DNA of 64,000 nt from Leifsonia shinshuensis (GTDB taxonomy: Bacteria; Actinomycetota; Actinomycetes; Actinomycetales; Microbacteriaceae). Positions 25,794 through 34,622 of the stretch are shown here, piece after piece. The position numbers and the translations under genes were made by a program. The stretch covers positions 3,596,001 through 3,660,000 of the forward strand of contig NZ_JAVDVK010000001.1 of NCBI RefSeq assembly GCF_031456835.1, in the 5' to 3' direction. Numbering within the stretch: position 1 is the first letter of the stretch; every line of letters starts with the position of its first letter. The notes beneath the pieces were generated by a model. That model was not told where the DNA came from, did no database searches, and worked only from the letters and a program-made list of their open reading frames with translations.

Positions 25794-27091
25794 CGTGTGG
25801 TCCTCCCCGCCGCGATCCCCGCGGCCGTCTCGTTCGTCGCGGACACCGGGTCGATGTCCCCGATCGCGTGACCCATCCGGTCGCGCTTGGTCTCCAGGTA
25901 GCCCTCGTTGAAGGCGCCGACGCCGACGACGAGGGGCACCCGCTCCTCGACCTCGATGCCGTGCTCCTCCAGCTGGCGCACCTTCTCCGGGTTGTTGGTG
26001 AGCAGGCGCACCGACTCGATGCCGAGATCCTGCAGGATGGCCGTGGCCGCCCCGTAGTCGCGGGCGTCGATCGGCAGGCCGAGGGCGAGGTTGGCGTCGA
26101 GCGTGTCGAGGCCCTCCTCCTGCAGCTTGTAGGCGCGCAGTTTGTTGATCAGGCCGATGCCGCGTCCCTCGTGGCCGCGCAGGTACACCACTACGCCGCC
26201 TTCGCGCTGGATGGTGTCCATGGCGGCGTCGAGCTGCGGCCCGCACTCGCACTTCAGCGACCCGAAGGCCTCGCCGGTCAGGCACTCCGAGTGCACGCGC
26301 ACCAGCGTGCCGTCGCGCTGCGGGGTGCCCGCGACGATCGCCACGTGGTCGGCGCCGGTCATGCGGTCGCGGTAGGCGCGCATCCGGAACGGCCCGTGGG
26401 TGGTCGGAACCGTGGTCTCCACCTCGAAGATCACCCGCGACGTCTCCGGGATGGGCGTCACCGTCTCCAGAGGCTGGTCGCAGTGGAACTCCTGCAGGTA
26501 GGCGATGAGAGACTCGATCGTGACCACGAGGACGCCCTCGCGCTGACCGAGCTCGATGAGACCGGGCAGGCGCATCATCTCGCCGTCGTCGGCGACGATC
26601 TCCGCGATCGCGCCGACGGGGGTCATCCCGGCGAGCTTCAGCAGGTCCACCGCGGCCTCGGTGTGCCCGTCGCGCTCGCGCACACCGCCCTCGACGGCGC
26701 GCAGGGGGAGGATGTGGCCCGGCCGGTGCAGGCTCGACGGCGTCGAGTCGAGGTCGGCGAGCACGCGCAGTGTGTGCGCGCGGTCGGCGGCGCTGATGCC
26801 GGTGGAGAGACGGTCGGCCGCATCCACGCTCACGGTGTAGTTGGTGCCGCGCGCGTCCTCGTTGTGGGCGACCATGACCGGCAGCTCCAGGCGGTCCGCG
26901 ATCTCGTTGGTCATCGGCGCGCAGATGAAGCCGGAGGAGTTCTTCACCGTCCAGGCGATCCACTCCTGGCTCGCCAGCTCGGCGGCCAGGACGACGTCGC
27001 CTTCGTTCTCGCGGCTCTCGTTGTCCACCACGATGACCGGACGGCCGGCGCGCAGCTCGGACAGGGCCTCGGGGATGGTGGCCAGGCTCAT
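25790..27091 (-). CDS. ribBA: Bifunctional DHBP synthase / GTP cyclohydrolase II
   Basis: 433 residues from ATG at 27091. The N-terminal half (about 1-200) is 3,4-dihydroxy-2-butanone-4-phosphate synthase with NESRENEGD and GHTEAAVDL. The C-terminal half is GTP cyclohydrolase II with its zinc cysteines in HSECLTGEAFGSLKCECGPQ and YLRGHEGRGIGL. Between them it supplies both branches of the pathway, from ribulose-5-phosphate and from GTP. The gene overlaps ribE and ribH by 4 bp on each side, so the four rib genes should be translationally coupled. Confidence 0.97.
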   Translation of the reverse strand: MSLATIPEALSELRAGRPVIVVDNESRENEGDVVLAAELASQEWIAWTVKNSSGFICAPMTNEIADRLELPVMVAHNEDARGTNYTVSVDAADRLSTGISAADRAHTLRVLADLDSTPSSLHRPGHILPLRAVEGGVRERDGHTEAAVDLLKLAGMTPVGAIAEIVADDGEMMRLPGLIELGQREGVLVVTIESLIAYLQEFHCDQPLETVTPIPETSRVIFEVETTVPTTHGPFRMRAYRDRMTGADHVAIVAGTPQRDGTLVRVHSECLTGEAFGSLKCECGPQLDAAMDTIQREGGVVVYLRGHEGRGIGLINKLRAYKLQEEGLDTLDANLALGLPIDARDYGAATAILQDLGIESVRLLTNNPEKVRQLEEHGIEVEERVPLVVGVGAFNEGYLETKRDRMGHAIGDIDPVSATNETAAGIAAGRTTR

Positions 27092-27732
27092 GAGGAGCTC
27101 CGTTCGCTCAGGGCCGCGCCGAACGCGGCCGGTTCGAGCGCCAGCATGCGCTCGACATGACGGGCGAGGATGTCCGTCTCGATGTTGACGCGATCGCCCG
27201 GGACGCGGTCCCCGAGCGTGGTGGCGGCGAGGGTCTCCGGGATCAGGGACACCTCGAACCAGCCGTCCTCGCGGCCGCCGCCGACCTCGCTGACCGTGAG
27301 GGAGACGCCGTCGATGGCGATGGAGCCCTTGCGCGCGACGAGCGGCGCGTGCTCCGGGTCGAGGGAGAGCCGCACGACGCGCCAGGCGCTTCCGTCGGTC
27401 ACCGAGAGCACGGTCGCGGTGCCGTCGATGTGGCCCTGGACGATGTGGCCGCCCAGGCGGTCGCCGACCTGCGCGGCGCGCTCCAGGTTGACCCGGCGGC
27501 CGGGCTGCACGTCGTCGAGGGTGCTGATGGCGAGGGTCTCGGCCATGACGTCCGCGGTGAAGCTCTCGGCGTCGCTGTCGATCACGGTGAGGCACACGCC
27601 GCTCACCGAGATGGAGTCGCCGTGGCGCGCGTCGCTGACGGCGAGCGGGCCGCGCACGGTCACGCGGGCGGCGTCGGCGCTGCGCTCGACCGCCGTGATC
27701 TCGCCGAGCTCTTCGATGATTCCGGTGAACAT
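27088..27732 (-). CDS. ribE: Riboflavin synthase, alpha chain
   Basis: 214 residues beginning MFTGIIEELG, the invariant start of this family. Two homologous lumazine-binding halves follow: SISVSGVCLTVID with LERAAQVGDRLGGHIVQGHIDG, then SIAIDGVSLTVSEV with NIETDILARHVERML. It dismutates two lumazine molecules to riboflavin and the pyrimidine precursor. The upstream open frame belongs to ribD in another frame. It starts one base after the ribD stop and overlaps ribBA by 4 bp. Confidence 0.97.
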   Translation of the reverse strand: MFTGIIEELGEITAVERSADAARVTVRGPLAVSDARHGDSISVSGVCLTVIDSDAESFTADVMAETLAISTLDDVQPGRRVNLERAAQVGDRLGGHIVQGHIDGTATVLSVTDGSAWRVVRLSLDPEHAPLVARKGSIAIDGVSLTVSEVGGGREDGWFEVSLIPETLAATTLGDRVPGDRVNIETDILARHVERMLALEPAAFGAALSERSSS

Positions 27733-27733
27733 G

Positions 27734-28849
27734 TCAGCCCTCCTGGCCGGTGGGGATCGGGGGTGCGGGGAAGATGTCGGCCCCGCCGACGTCGACGGGG
27801 ACGTGCTCGCCGGCCGGCGCGCGGTCTGCGCGCAGGGCCGGCGCCGGGATGGGCACGGCACGAACCAGCAGGTCGCCGCCGAGCCGTTCGATGTCGAGGA
27901 TGCGGAGCCGGCGCTGCTCGCCGATGCTCCCGACCCCGACGTCGCCGATCGCGACCCGGGGGCCGCCGAGCAGGGTCGGGGCGAGGTAGATCGCGTACTC
28001 GTCGACGAGGCCGGCGGCGATGAACGCGCTGGCGAGGGTCGGGCCGCCCTCGACGTACACCCGCCGGAAGCCGCGCTGGTGCAGGTCGGCGACGGCCTCG
28101 TGCAGGTCGTGCGTCCCCTCGAAGACCACCGGGTTGGGGTGCGAGAACACTGCCGCGTCCTTGGGCACCGCGCGGGTGCCGATGACGACGGGTGTCGGCT
28201 GCGTGCCCATCAGCTCGCCGGCGTCGCCCCGAGCGGTCAGGCTCGGGTCGTCGGCGAGCACCGTGCCGGTTCCGACCACGATCGCGTCGGACGCCTCCCG
28301 CTGCTCGTGCACGCGCTGCCGCGCCGCCGCTCCGGTGATCCACTTGCTACTGCCGTCCGCGGCCGCCGCGCGGCCGTCCAGGCTGCTGGCCCACTTGACC
28401 ACGATGTACGGGCGGCCGAGCCGGGCGGCGGTCAGCCAGTCGCCGAGGAAGACGTCGATCTCGTCGCGCAGCACGCCCGCGACCACCTCGACGCCGGCCT
28501 CGCGCAGGCGCTCGGCGCCTCCGCCGGAGTGGTGCCCGGGGTCGTCGGTGCCGTAGACCACGCGGGAGACGCCGGCCGCGATGAGCGCTTCGGAGCAGGG
28601 GCCCGTGTGACCCCAGTGGTTGCAGGGCTCGAGGGTGACGACGGCGGTCGCGCCGCGGGCTCCGCCCTCGGGCAGCTTGCTCAGCGCATCCACCTCGGCG
28701 TGCGGCGTGCCGACACCGCGATGCCAGCCTTCGGCGAGGATGCCCCCCTCGGCGTCGAGGAGGACGCAGCCGACGCGCGGGTTCACGCCCGTCGCAGGCC
28801 CGTTGGCGGCGAGTTCGAGCGCCGTGCGCATTGCGGCGTCCCACGTCAT
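27734..28849 (-). CDS. ribD: Bifunctional riboflavin deaminase/reductase RibD
   Basis: 371 residues from ATG at 28849. The deaminase half has the zinc site HAEVDAL and EPCNHWGHTGPC. The reductase half begins YIVVKWASSLDGRAAAADG and ends with the RibD C-terminal signature. It deaminates and reduces the pyrimidine intermediate using NADPH. First gene of the ribDE-BA-H operon; the leader upstream is an FMN riboswitch, so expression should fall when FMN is plentiful. The 40 extra in-frame codons upstream lie in the riboswitch leader and are not part of the protein. Confidence 0.96.
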   Translation of the reverse strand: MTWDAAMRTALELAANGPATGVNPRVGCVLLDAEGGILAEGWHRGVGTPHAEVDALSKLPEGGARGATAVVTLEPCNHWGHTGPCSEALIAAGVSRVVYGTDDPGHHSGGGAERLREAGVEVVAGVLRDEIDVFLGDWLTAARLGRPYIVVKWASSLDGRAAAADGSSKWITGAAARQRVHEQREASDAIVVGTGTVLADDPSLTARGDAGELMGTQPTPVVIGTRAVPKDAAVFSHPNPVVFEGTHDLHEAVADLHQRGFRRVYVEGGPTLASAFIAAGLVDEYAIYLAPTLLGGPRVAIGDVGVGSIGEQRRLRILDIERLGGDLLVRAVPIPAPALRADRAPAGEHVPVDVGGADIFPAPPIPTGQEG

Positions 28850-28894
28850 CCGGTTGCCATCCTGTCTCTCGTCGAGACGTGTCGCCGGGGTCGC

Positions 28895-28923
28895 GTGGGC
28901 GCAGGCTCGCGTGAGCCGCCCAC
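28895..28923 (-). promoter_or_regulatory. Expression-platform hairpin of the FMN riboswitch
   Basis: On the minus strand GTGGGC and GCCCAC, with inner GGCTC and GAGCC, can pair in the gap between aptamer and ribD start. Its place just after the aptamer suggests a terminator or a start-site sequestering stem. No T-run is seen. Confidence 0.5.
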
Positions 28924-28926
28924 CGT

Positions 28927-29071
28927 GCTTCCTCCCATCCGGACTGAGCGCGAAGGCTGTCGCCTGCACGCATTACCGTCGGTGCCGGAATTCCACCGGC
29001 TCAGCAGGGCGCCTGGGCGCACCGCTCGCGGACTGTCACCGCCGGTTCGGACTCTCACCGACCCCGGAGCA
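28927..29071 (-). ncRNA. FMN riboswitch (RFN element)
   Basis: On the minus strand the order of RFN blocks is complete: GGGGTCGGTGAGAGTCCGAA, CCGGCGGTGACAGTCCGCGA, a variable arm, GCCGGTGGAATTCCGGCACC, GACGGTAATG..., and the closing AGTCCGGATGGGAGGAAGC. It senses FMN and lowers expression of the riboflavin operon. It sits about 80 nt before the ribD start. A -10-like TAGACT at 29087-29092 lies where the promoter is expected. Confidence 0.96.
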
Positions 29072-29171
29072 CGTATTTCGTTGTCGAGTCTAGATCAACG
29101 CGCACGCGCGCCGACTATTCCCGGGCGTCGTGCGACGCCGGATGACGGCGGGCGGCGGCGTAGGAGCGCGG

Positions 29172-30185
29172 TCAGGCCGCCTCTGCGGCCTCCGCCGCCG
29201 GGGCGACCGGCTGGGTCAGCTGCACGAGGGCGCGGGCGGTCCCCTCGTCGACGATGAGGTCCGTGATCAGCCCGGCGGCGAGGGCGCCGCGGAGGCTGTG
29301 CACCTTCGATGGGCCCGACACGATGCAGACACGGCGGGGCACGCGCTTGATGAGGTCGATGTCCGGGCCGCTGGCCCGCTCGTTCAGAGGGATGCCGTGG
29401 TGGCTGCCGTCCTCGCGGAAGAACACGGTCGCGACGTCGCCCACGACGCCCGAGTCGTCCAGCGACGCGTAGTCGGCCTGGTCGAGGTACCCGCCCGCGT
29501 AGACGTGCGAGCGCACCTCCGAGAACGGCGAGCCGAGGCCGAACAGCGCGACGTCCATCCGCTCCTGGATGTCGAGGATGCGGCGGGTGCTGCGCTCGCG
29601 CCACATCGCGATCTTCGTCTGCGGGTCGTCGAAGAGCGCCGGGACGGGGAACTCCTGGATCGTGCCCGAGTAGGTGTCGCCGAACCGGCGCAATATCTCC
29701 GACGCGTAGAGCACGCCCGTCGTGTACGTGTTGCCCGCACCGTTCAGCTGCACGAACTCGACGTTGTGCAGCTCCTTGGGGATGAGGTGCCTGCTCAGGG
29801 CGCTCATCGTCGAGCCCCAGGCGATGCCGACGGTCTGGTTGGAGTCGATGAAGCGGTCGAGGATGCGCGCGGCGGAGATCGCGACGCGCTCCAGCCGGTC
29901 GACGTCGCTGATCGCGCTCGGCATGGGGACGATGTGCGCCGCGATGCCGAAGCGCTCGTGGATCGTCTGCTGGATGCGCGTTGCACCTTCGTGCGGTTCG
30001 GCGATCTGGATGGTCACCAGACCGGACGAGCGCGCATAGCTGAGCAGGCGCGAGACCGACGAGCGCGACGTGTGCATCTCGTGCGCGATCGCCTCCATCG
30101 TCAGGTCCTGCATGTAATAGAGGTGGCCGGCCTTGAGGGCGTCGCGGACCTTCTCGGGCAGATGCTCGGTGTCGGGCTGGGGCAT
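29172..30185 (-). CDS. SorC/DeoR-type transcriptional regulator of the glycerol genes
   Basis: 337 residues from ATG at 30185. The N-terminal helix-turn-helix reads LTMEAIAHEMHTSRSSVSRLLSYARSSGLV. The long C-terminal sugar-binding domain is that of SorC regulators, with GIAWGSTMSALSRHL, FGLGSPFSE and RVCIVSGPSKVHSLRGALAAGLI. Such proteins bind a phosphorylated sugar or polyol and control nearby uptake and breakdown genes. It is divergent from glpD, and two identical-pattern palindromes lie in front of glpD and glpF, so glycerol-3-phosphate or a relative is the likely inducer (inference). Confidence 0.88.
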   Translation of the reverse strand: MPQPDTEHLPEKVRDALKAGHLYYMQDLTMEAIAHEMHTSRSSVSRLLSYARSSGLVTIQIAEPHEGATRIQQTIHERFGIAAHIVPMPSAISDVDRLERVAISAARILDRFIDSNQTVGIAWGSTMSALSRHLIPKELHNVEFVQLNGAGNTYTTGVLYASEILRRFGDTYSGTIQEFPVPALFDDPQTKIAMWRERSTRRILDIQERMDVALFGLGSPFSEVRSHVYAGGYLDQADYASLDDSGVVGDVATVFFREDGSHHGIPLNERASGPDIDLIKRVPRRVCIVSGPSKVHSLRGALAAGLITDLIVDEGTARALVQLTQPVAPAAEAAEAA

Positions 30186-30231
30186 TGGGGGGCCTTCTTC
30201 GGTGTGACGGCTTCTCGGGACCGATCCGGTG

Positions 30232-30247
30232 CTGCACGTATGTGCAG
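30232..30247. promoter_or_regulatory. Operator-like palindrome before glpD
   Basis: CTGCAC and GTGCAG flank GTAT. The core TGCAC-N4-GTGCA recurs exactly at 32065-32078 before glpF. The site lies in the 139-bp divergent region between the SorC-type gene and glpD, 47 bp from the regulator start. Confidence 0.7.
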
Positions 30248-30324
30248 GGCGCTTGATCGAAGTTGTGCTGCCACGAAGACTATAGCCACACGGCATCCGC
30301 AAGACAGAAGCACAGGAGAGAATC

Positions 30325-32064
30325 GTGACGACGAAGTCGAACACCCGCACCGGGGTCCAGCGCCTCCGCGAACGCCCCCGAGCACAGGTGCTCGTCGTCG
30401 GCGGCGGCATCAACGGCCTCGGCACCTTCCGCGACCTGGCGCTCCAGGGCGTCGACGTCGTCCTCGTCGAGCGCAACGACTTCGTCTCGGGTGCGTCGGC
30501 GGCCTCCAGCCACATGATCCACGGCGGCATCCGCTACCTCGAGAACGGCGAGTTCCGGCTCGTCAAGGAGTCGGTCACCGAGCGCAACGGCCTGCTGAAG
30601 ATCGCCCCGCACTACGTGAAGCCGCTCGAGACGACCATCCCGATCTTCTCGACCTTCTCGGGCATCCTGGCCGCCCCGCTCCGCTTCCTCACGCACAAGC
30701 AGGGGAAGCCGAAGGAGCGCGGCGCGTTCCTCATCAAGACCGGCCTCACCATCTACGACTCCTTCTCGCGCGACGGAGGCTCGGTGCCGCGGCACAGCTT
30801 CCACGGGCGCAAGAAGTCCCTCGAGATCCTTCCGGCGCTCAACCCGGGCCTCAAGTACACCGCCACCTACTTCGACGCCTCGGTGCACGACCCGGAGCGC
30901 CTGGCGCTCGACGTGCTCGCCGACAGCCTCGCCGCCGGCCCCCACGCCCGCGCCGTCAACTACGTCGAGGCGATCGGCACCCGCGACGGCGGCGTGCTCG
31001 TCCGCGACCGTGAGACGGGCGAGGAGTTCGCCATCACCGCGGACGTCGTGGTGAACGCCTCCGGACCGTGGACCGACCTGACCAACGAGGCCCTCGGATC
31101 CGCGACGCGCTACATGGGCGGCACCAAGGGCTCGCACATCGTGCTCGACAACCCCGAGCTGCTCGAGGCGTGCAAGGGCCGCGAGATGTTCTTCGAGAAC
31201 AACGACGGCCGCATCGTGCTGATCTACCCGCTCAAGGGCCGGGTCATGGTCGGCACCACCGACATCGACGCCGACATGTCGGAGCGCGCGGTGATCACCG
31301 AGGACGAGATTGACTACTTCATCGAACTGGTCGCGCACGTTTTCCCAGGCATCCCGGTCACCCGTGAGCAGATCGTCTACACCTTCTCCGGCGTCCGCCC
31401 GCTCCCGCACCACGACGACACCGCGCCGGGCTTCGTCTCCCGCGACTACCGCATCGTGCCCGGCACGATCGCCGGCCTCGGCGACACCACCGTGCTGAGC
31501 CTGGTCGGCGGCAAGTGGACGACCTTCCGTGCGCTGAGCGAGCACCTCGCGAACGAGACCCTCGACGCCCTCGGCGTGAAGCGCACCGTTCAGACCCTCG
31601 GCCTGCCGATCGGCGGCGGCGCGGGCTTCCCGACCACCCCGCAGGCGGAGCGCGACTGGATCGCCCGCTACGGGGCGGACGTCGGCGCCGAGCGCGCTGC
31701 CGTGCTGCTGAACCGCTACGGCACCAAGGCCACGTTCGTGCTGGATGCGATCGCCGGCTGGGACGGGGAGGACGCACCGCTCGCCGCCGCCCCCGGATAC
31801 TCCCGCGCGGAGATCGACCACCTGGTGCGCTCGGAGCACGTGGTGCACCTCGGCGACCTCTTCCTGCGGCGCACCAGCCTGGCCTTCACCGGTTCCGTGA
31901 CACCCGCTCTGGTGCACGAGATCGGCGAAATCGCGGCAAACGCGCTCGGATGGTCGCCAAACCAGCGGGCGGAGGAGGAAGATTCGTTCGTAGCGGACCT
32001 CGCCGACGCCCATCGGGTGCAGCTCAAGTCGGGGGACGGGAGCGAAGCCGCGGCTGTTCGATAA
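30325..32064 (+). CDS. glpD: Glycerol-3-phosphate dehydrogenase, FAD-dependent
   Basis: 579 residues from GTG at 30325 with GGAGAG ahead. The FAD motif is VLVVGGGINGLGTFRDLALQG, and family blocks include ASAASSHMIHGGIRYLE, NASGPWTDLTNE, MVGTTDID and YTFSGVRPL, plus the DAO C-terminal domain. It oxidises glycerol-3-phosphate to dihydroxyacetone phosphate and passes electrons to the membrane quinone pool. Together with glpF and glpK downstream it completes glycerol catabolism. A palindrome in front and another straight after its stop codon suggest that glpD and glpFK are separate units under one regulator. Confidence 0.97.
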   Translation: MTTKSNTRTGVQRLRERPRAQVLVVGGGINGLGTFRDLALQGVDVVLVERNDFVSGASAASSHMIHGGIRYLENGEFRLVKESVTERNGLLKIAPHYVKPLETTIPIFSTFSGILAAPLRFLTHKQGKPKERGAFLIKTGLTIYDSFSRDGGSVPRHSFHGRKKSLEILPALNPGLKYTATYFDASVHDPERLALDVLADSLAAGPHARAVNYVEAIGTRDGGVLVRDRETGEEFAITADVVVNASGPWTDLTNEALGSATRYMGGTKGSHIVLDNPELLEACKGREMFFENNDGRIVLIYPLKGRVMVGTTDIDADMSERAVITEDEIDYFIELVAHVFPGIPVTREQIVYTFSGVRPLPHHDDTAPGFVSRDYRIVPGTIAGLGDTTVLSLVGGKWTTFRALSEHLANETLDALGVKRTVQTLGLPIGGGAGFPTTPQAERDWIARYGADVGAERAAVLLNRYGTKATFVLDAIAGWDGEDAPLAAAPGYSRAEIDHLVRSEHVVHLGDLFLRRTSLAFTGSVTPALVHEIGEIAANALGWSPNQRAEEEDSFVADLADAHRVQLKSGDGSEAAAVR

Positions 32065-32079
32065 TGCACGAACGTGCAT
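32064..32079. promoter_or_regulatory. Operator-like palindrome before glpF
   Basis: ATGCACG and CGTGCAT flank AA, a perfect 7-bp-arm palindrome overlapping the last base of the glpD stop. It shares TGCAC-N4-GTGCA with the site before glpD and lies about 118 bp before the glpF start. Confidence 0.7.
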
Positions 32080-32196
32080 GACACGGTTCTTGTCAAGGTG
32101 AGCGCGACCGCAATAGCGTTCAAGGGCTCACCCTGACGAGAACCACACCAGAACGCACAACAGGGTGCGCGTCAACTGAACAACTGGAAGGTCAAC

Positions 32197-32973
32197 GTGG
32201 ACAATATCGGTGTAGATTTCCTGTCCGAGCTCGTGGGCACAGCGATGCTGCTCCTCCTCGGTACCGGTGTCGTGGCGAACGTCGCCCTCATCAAGAACAA
32301 GGGCTTCAACGGCGGGTTCCTGATGGTCAACTTCGGTTGGGGCCTCGCGGTCTTCGCCGGTGTGATCGTCGCCTACAACTCCGGTGCGCACCTCAACCCC
32401 GCCGTGACGCTCGGTCTCGTCGCCAACGGCGCCAAGGCGTTCGGCTCCGCGGCGGCGGGCACCCTCGTGCCGGTGAACTTCATCACGGTGCTGCTGTACA
32501 TCCTGGCTCAGCTGATCGGTGCCATCATCGGCGCCGTCCTGACGTTCCTGGCGTACAAGCGGCACTTCGACGAGGAGCCCGACCCCGCCAACAAGCTGGG
32601 CGTCTTCTCGACCGGTCCTGCCATCCGCAGCTACGGCTGGAACCTGGTCACCGAGATCATCGGCACCTTCGTGCTGGTCTTCGTGGTGATCGCCTTCGGC
32701 CACCAGCCCGGTCAGGCAGCCGGACTCGCTGCCCTCGGGGCTCTGCCCGTCGCTCTGCTCGTGGTCGGCATCGGTGCCAGCCTCGGTGGTCCGACCGGAT
32801 ACGCCATCAACCCGGCCCGTGACCTCGGTCCGCGCATCGCCCACGCCTTCCTCCCGATCAAGGGCAAGGGCTCGAGCGACTGGGCGTACTCCTGGGTCCC
32901 GGTGGTCGGACCGATCATCGGCGGCCTCCTCGCCGGATGGCTCGCGCTTCTCCTGCTCCCCATCCTCAAGTGA
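32197..32973 (+). CDS. glpF: Glycerol uptake facilitator (aquaglyceroporin)
   Basis: 258 residues, six membrane helices with the two half-helix signatures HLNPAVTLG (about residue 66) and INPARDLGPR (about residue 205). Aspartate after the second NPA-R marks the glycerol-conducting branch rather than pure water channels. It lets glycerol diffuse across the inner membrane, where GlpK traps it by phosphorylation. It starts at GTG with GGAAGG ahead. A 72-bp gap separates it from glpK, with which it probably forms an operon. Confidence 0.96.
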   Translation: MDNIGVDFLSELVGTAMLLLLGTGVVANVALIKNKGFNGGFLMVNFGWGLAVFAGVIVAYNSGAHLNPAVTLGLVANGAKAFGSAAAGTLVPVNFITVLLYILAQLIGAIIGAVLTFLAYKRHFDEEPDPANKLGVFSTGPAIRSYGWNLVTEIIGTFVLVFVVIAFGHQPGQAAGLAALGALPVALLVVGIGASLGGPTGYAINPARDLGPRIAHAFLPIKGKGSSDWAYSWVPVVGPIIGGLLAGWLALLLLPILK

Positions 32974-33045
32974 CACCGGGGGCCGGCCGGGAGGGATCCC
33001 GCCGGCCCCTTCCCGTTCCACCCCCAAAGAACAAAGGAGTTACCT

Positions 33046-34566
33046 ATGGCCGACTACGTCGTCGCCATCGATCAGGGCACGACCAGCACCCGGGCGATCA
33101 TCTTCGACAAGTCCGGGTCGATCGTCTCGACCGGACAGCTGGAGCACGAGCAGATCTTCCCGAAGGCCGGGTGGGTCGAGCACAACCCGGTCGAGATCTG
33201 GAACAACACCCGCGAAGTGATCGGCCAGGCGCTCTCCAAGGCCGACCTCACCCGCCACGACATCGCGGCGGTCGGCATCACCAACCAGCGCGAGACCGCG
33301 GTGGTCTGGGACAAGAACACCGGCGAGCCCGTGTACAACGCCATCGTCTGGCAGGACACCCGCACCCAGCCGATCGTCGACCGGCTCGCCGCCGACGGCG
33401 GCGTCGAGCGCTTCAAGTCGATCGTCGGCCTCCCGCTGGCGACCTACTTCTCCGGAACCAAGATCACCTGGATCCTCGAGAACGTCGAAGGAGCGCGCGA
33501 GCGCGCCGAGGCGGGCGACCTGCTCTTCGGCAACACCGACGCCTGGGTGCTCTGGAACCTCACCGGCGGTCCCGACGGCGGCGTCCACGTCACCGACGTG
33601 ACCAACGCGTCCCGCACCATGTTCATGGACCTCGAGACGCTGACCTGGCGCGACGACATCCTCGAGGCGTTCGGCGTGCCGAAGTCGATGCTGCCGGAGA
33701 TCAAGAGCTCCTCCGAGGTCTACGGCCAGGTCGAGTCGTCCAGCCTGCTCCGCGAGGTGCCCGTCGCGGGCATCCTCGGCGACCAGCAGGCCGCGACGTT
33801 CGGTCAGGCGGCGTTCGATCCGGGCGAGTCCAAGAACACCTACGGCACGGGCAACTTCCTCATCTTCAACACGGGTGAGGAGATCGTCCACTCGAAGAAC
33901 GGTCTGCTGACGACGCTGGGCTACAAGCTCGGCGACGACGCTCCGCACTACGCGCTCGAGGGCTCGATCGCTGTCACCGGTTCGCTGGTGCAGTGGCTGC
34001 GCGACAACCTCGGCATCATCTCCAGCGCGCCGGAGATCGAGGACCTCGCCAAGACCGTCGACGACAACGGCGGCGCGTACTTCGTGCCGGCGTTCTCGGG
34101 TCTGTTCGCCCCGTACTGGCGGTCGGATGCGCGTGGCGCCCTCGTGGGCCTCACGCGGTACGTCAACAAGGGCCACATCGCCCGCGCGGTGCTGGAGGCC
34201 ACGGCCTTCCAGACGCGCGAGGTGCTGGACGCGGTCAACGCGGACTCCGGCGTGGACCTGCAGGAGCTCAAGGTGGACGGCGGCATGATCGCCAACAACA
34301 CGCTCATGCAGTTCCAGGCCGACATCCTCGGTGTGCCGGTGGTGCGTCCGGTGGTCGCCGAGACCACCGCGCTGGGCGCCGCGTACGCCGCGGGCCTCGC
34401 GGTCGGCTTCTGGTCGGACCTCGACGACCTGCGCAAGAACTGGCAGGAGGACAGCCGCTGGACTCCGAACATGGAGCCGGAGGAGCGCGAGCGTCAGCTG
34501 CGGCTCTGGAAGAAGGCCGTCACCAAGACCTTCGACTGGGTCGACGACGACGTCCGCAACGCCTGA
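33046..34566 (+). CDS. glpK: Glycerol kinase
   Basis: 506 residues, standard length for the FGGY family. It opens [18 protein letters not shown] and keeps [14 protein letters not shown], the substrate loop [26 protein letters not shown] and [20 protein letters not shown]. It phosphorylates glycerol to glycerol-3-phosphate with ATP, providing the substrate of GlpD. AAAGGAG precedes the ATG. A hairpin just after the stop ends the operon against a convergent gene cluster. Confidence 0.98.
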   Translation: MADYVVAIDQGTTSTRAIIFDKSGSIVSTGQLEHEQIFPKAGWVEHNPVEIWNNTREVIGQALSKADLTRHDIAAVGITNQRETAVVWDKNTGEPVYNAIVWQDTRTQPIVDRLAADGGVERFKSIVGLPLATYFSGTKITWILENVEGARERAEAGDLLFGNTDAWVLWNLTGGPDGGVHVTDVTNASRTMFMDLETLTWRDDILEAFGVPKSMLPEIKSSSEVYGQVESSSLLREVPVAGILGDQQAATFGQAAFDPGESKNTYGTGNFLIFNTGEEIVHSKNGLLTTLGYKLGDDAPHYALEGSIAVTGSLVQWLRDNLGIISSAPEIEDLAKTVDDNGGAYFVPAFSGLFAPYWRSDARGALVGLTRYVNKGHIARAVLEATAFQTREVLDAVNADSGVDLQELKVDGGMIANNTLMQFQADILGVPVVRPVVAETTALGAAYAAGLAVGFWSDLDDLRKNWQEDSRWTPNMEPEERERQLRLWKKAVTKTFDWVDDDVRNA

Positions 34567-34579
34567 GCAGTCCCCCTCA

Positions 34580-34614
34580 CGAAGCGCCGTCCGGCATCGC
34601 CGGGCGGCGCTTCG
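34580..34614. terminator. Bidirectional hairpin terminator after glpK
   Basis: CGAAGCGCCGTCCGGC pairs with GCCGGGCGGCGCTTCG around ATC, with one T/G wobble. It ends both glpK and the minus-strand HAD gene, whose stop lies 9 bp beyond. Confidence 0.85.
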
Positions 34615-34622
34615 CCGTCCGC

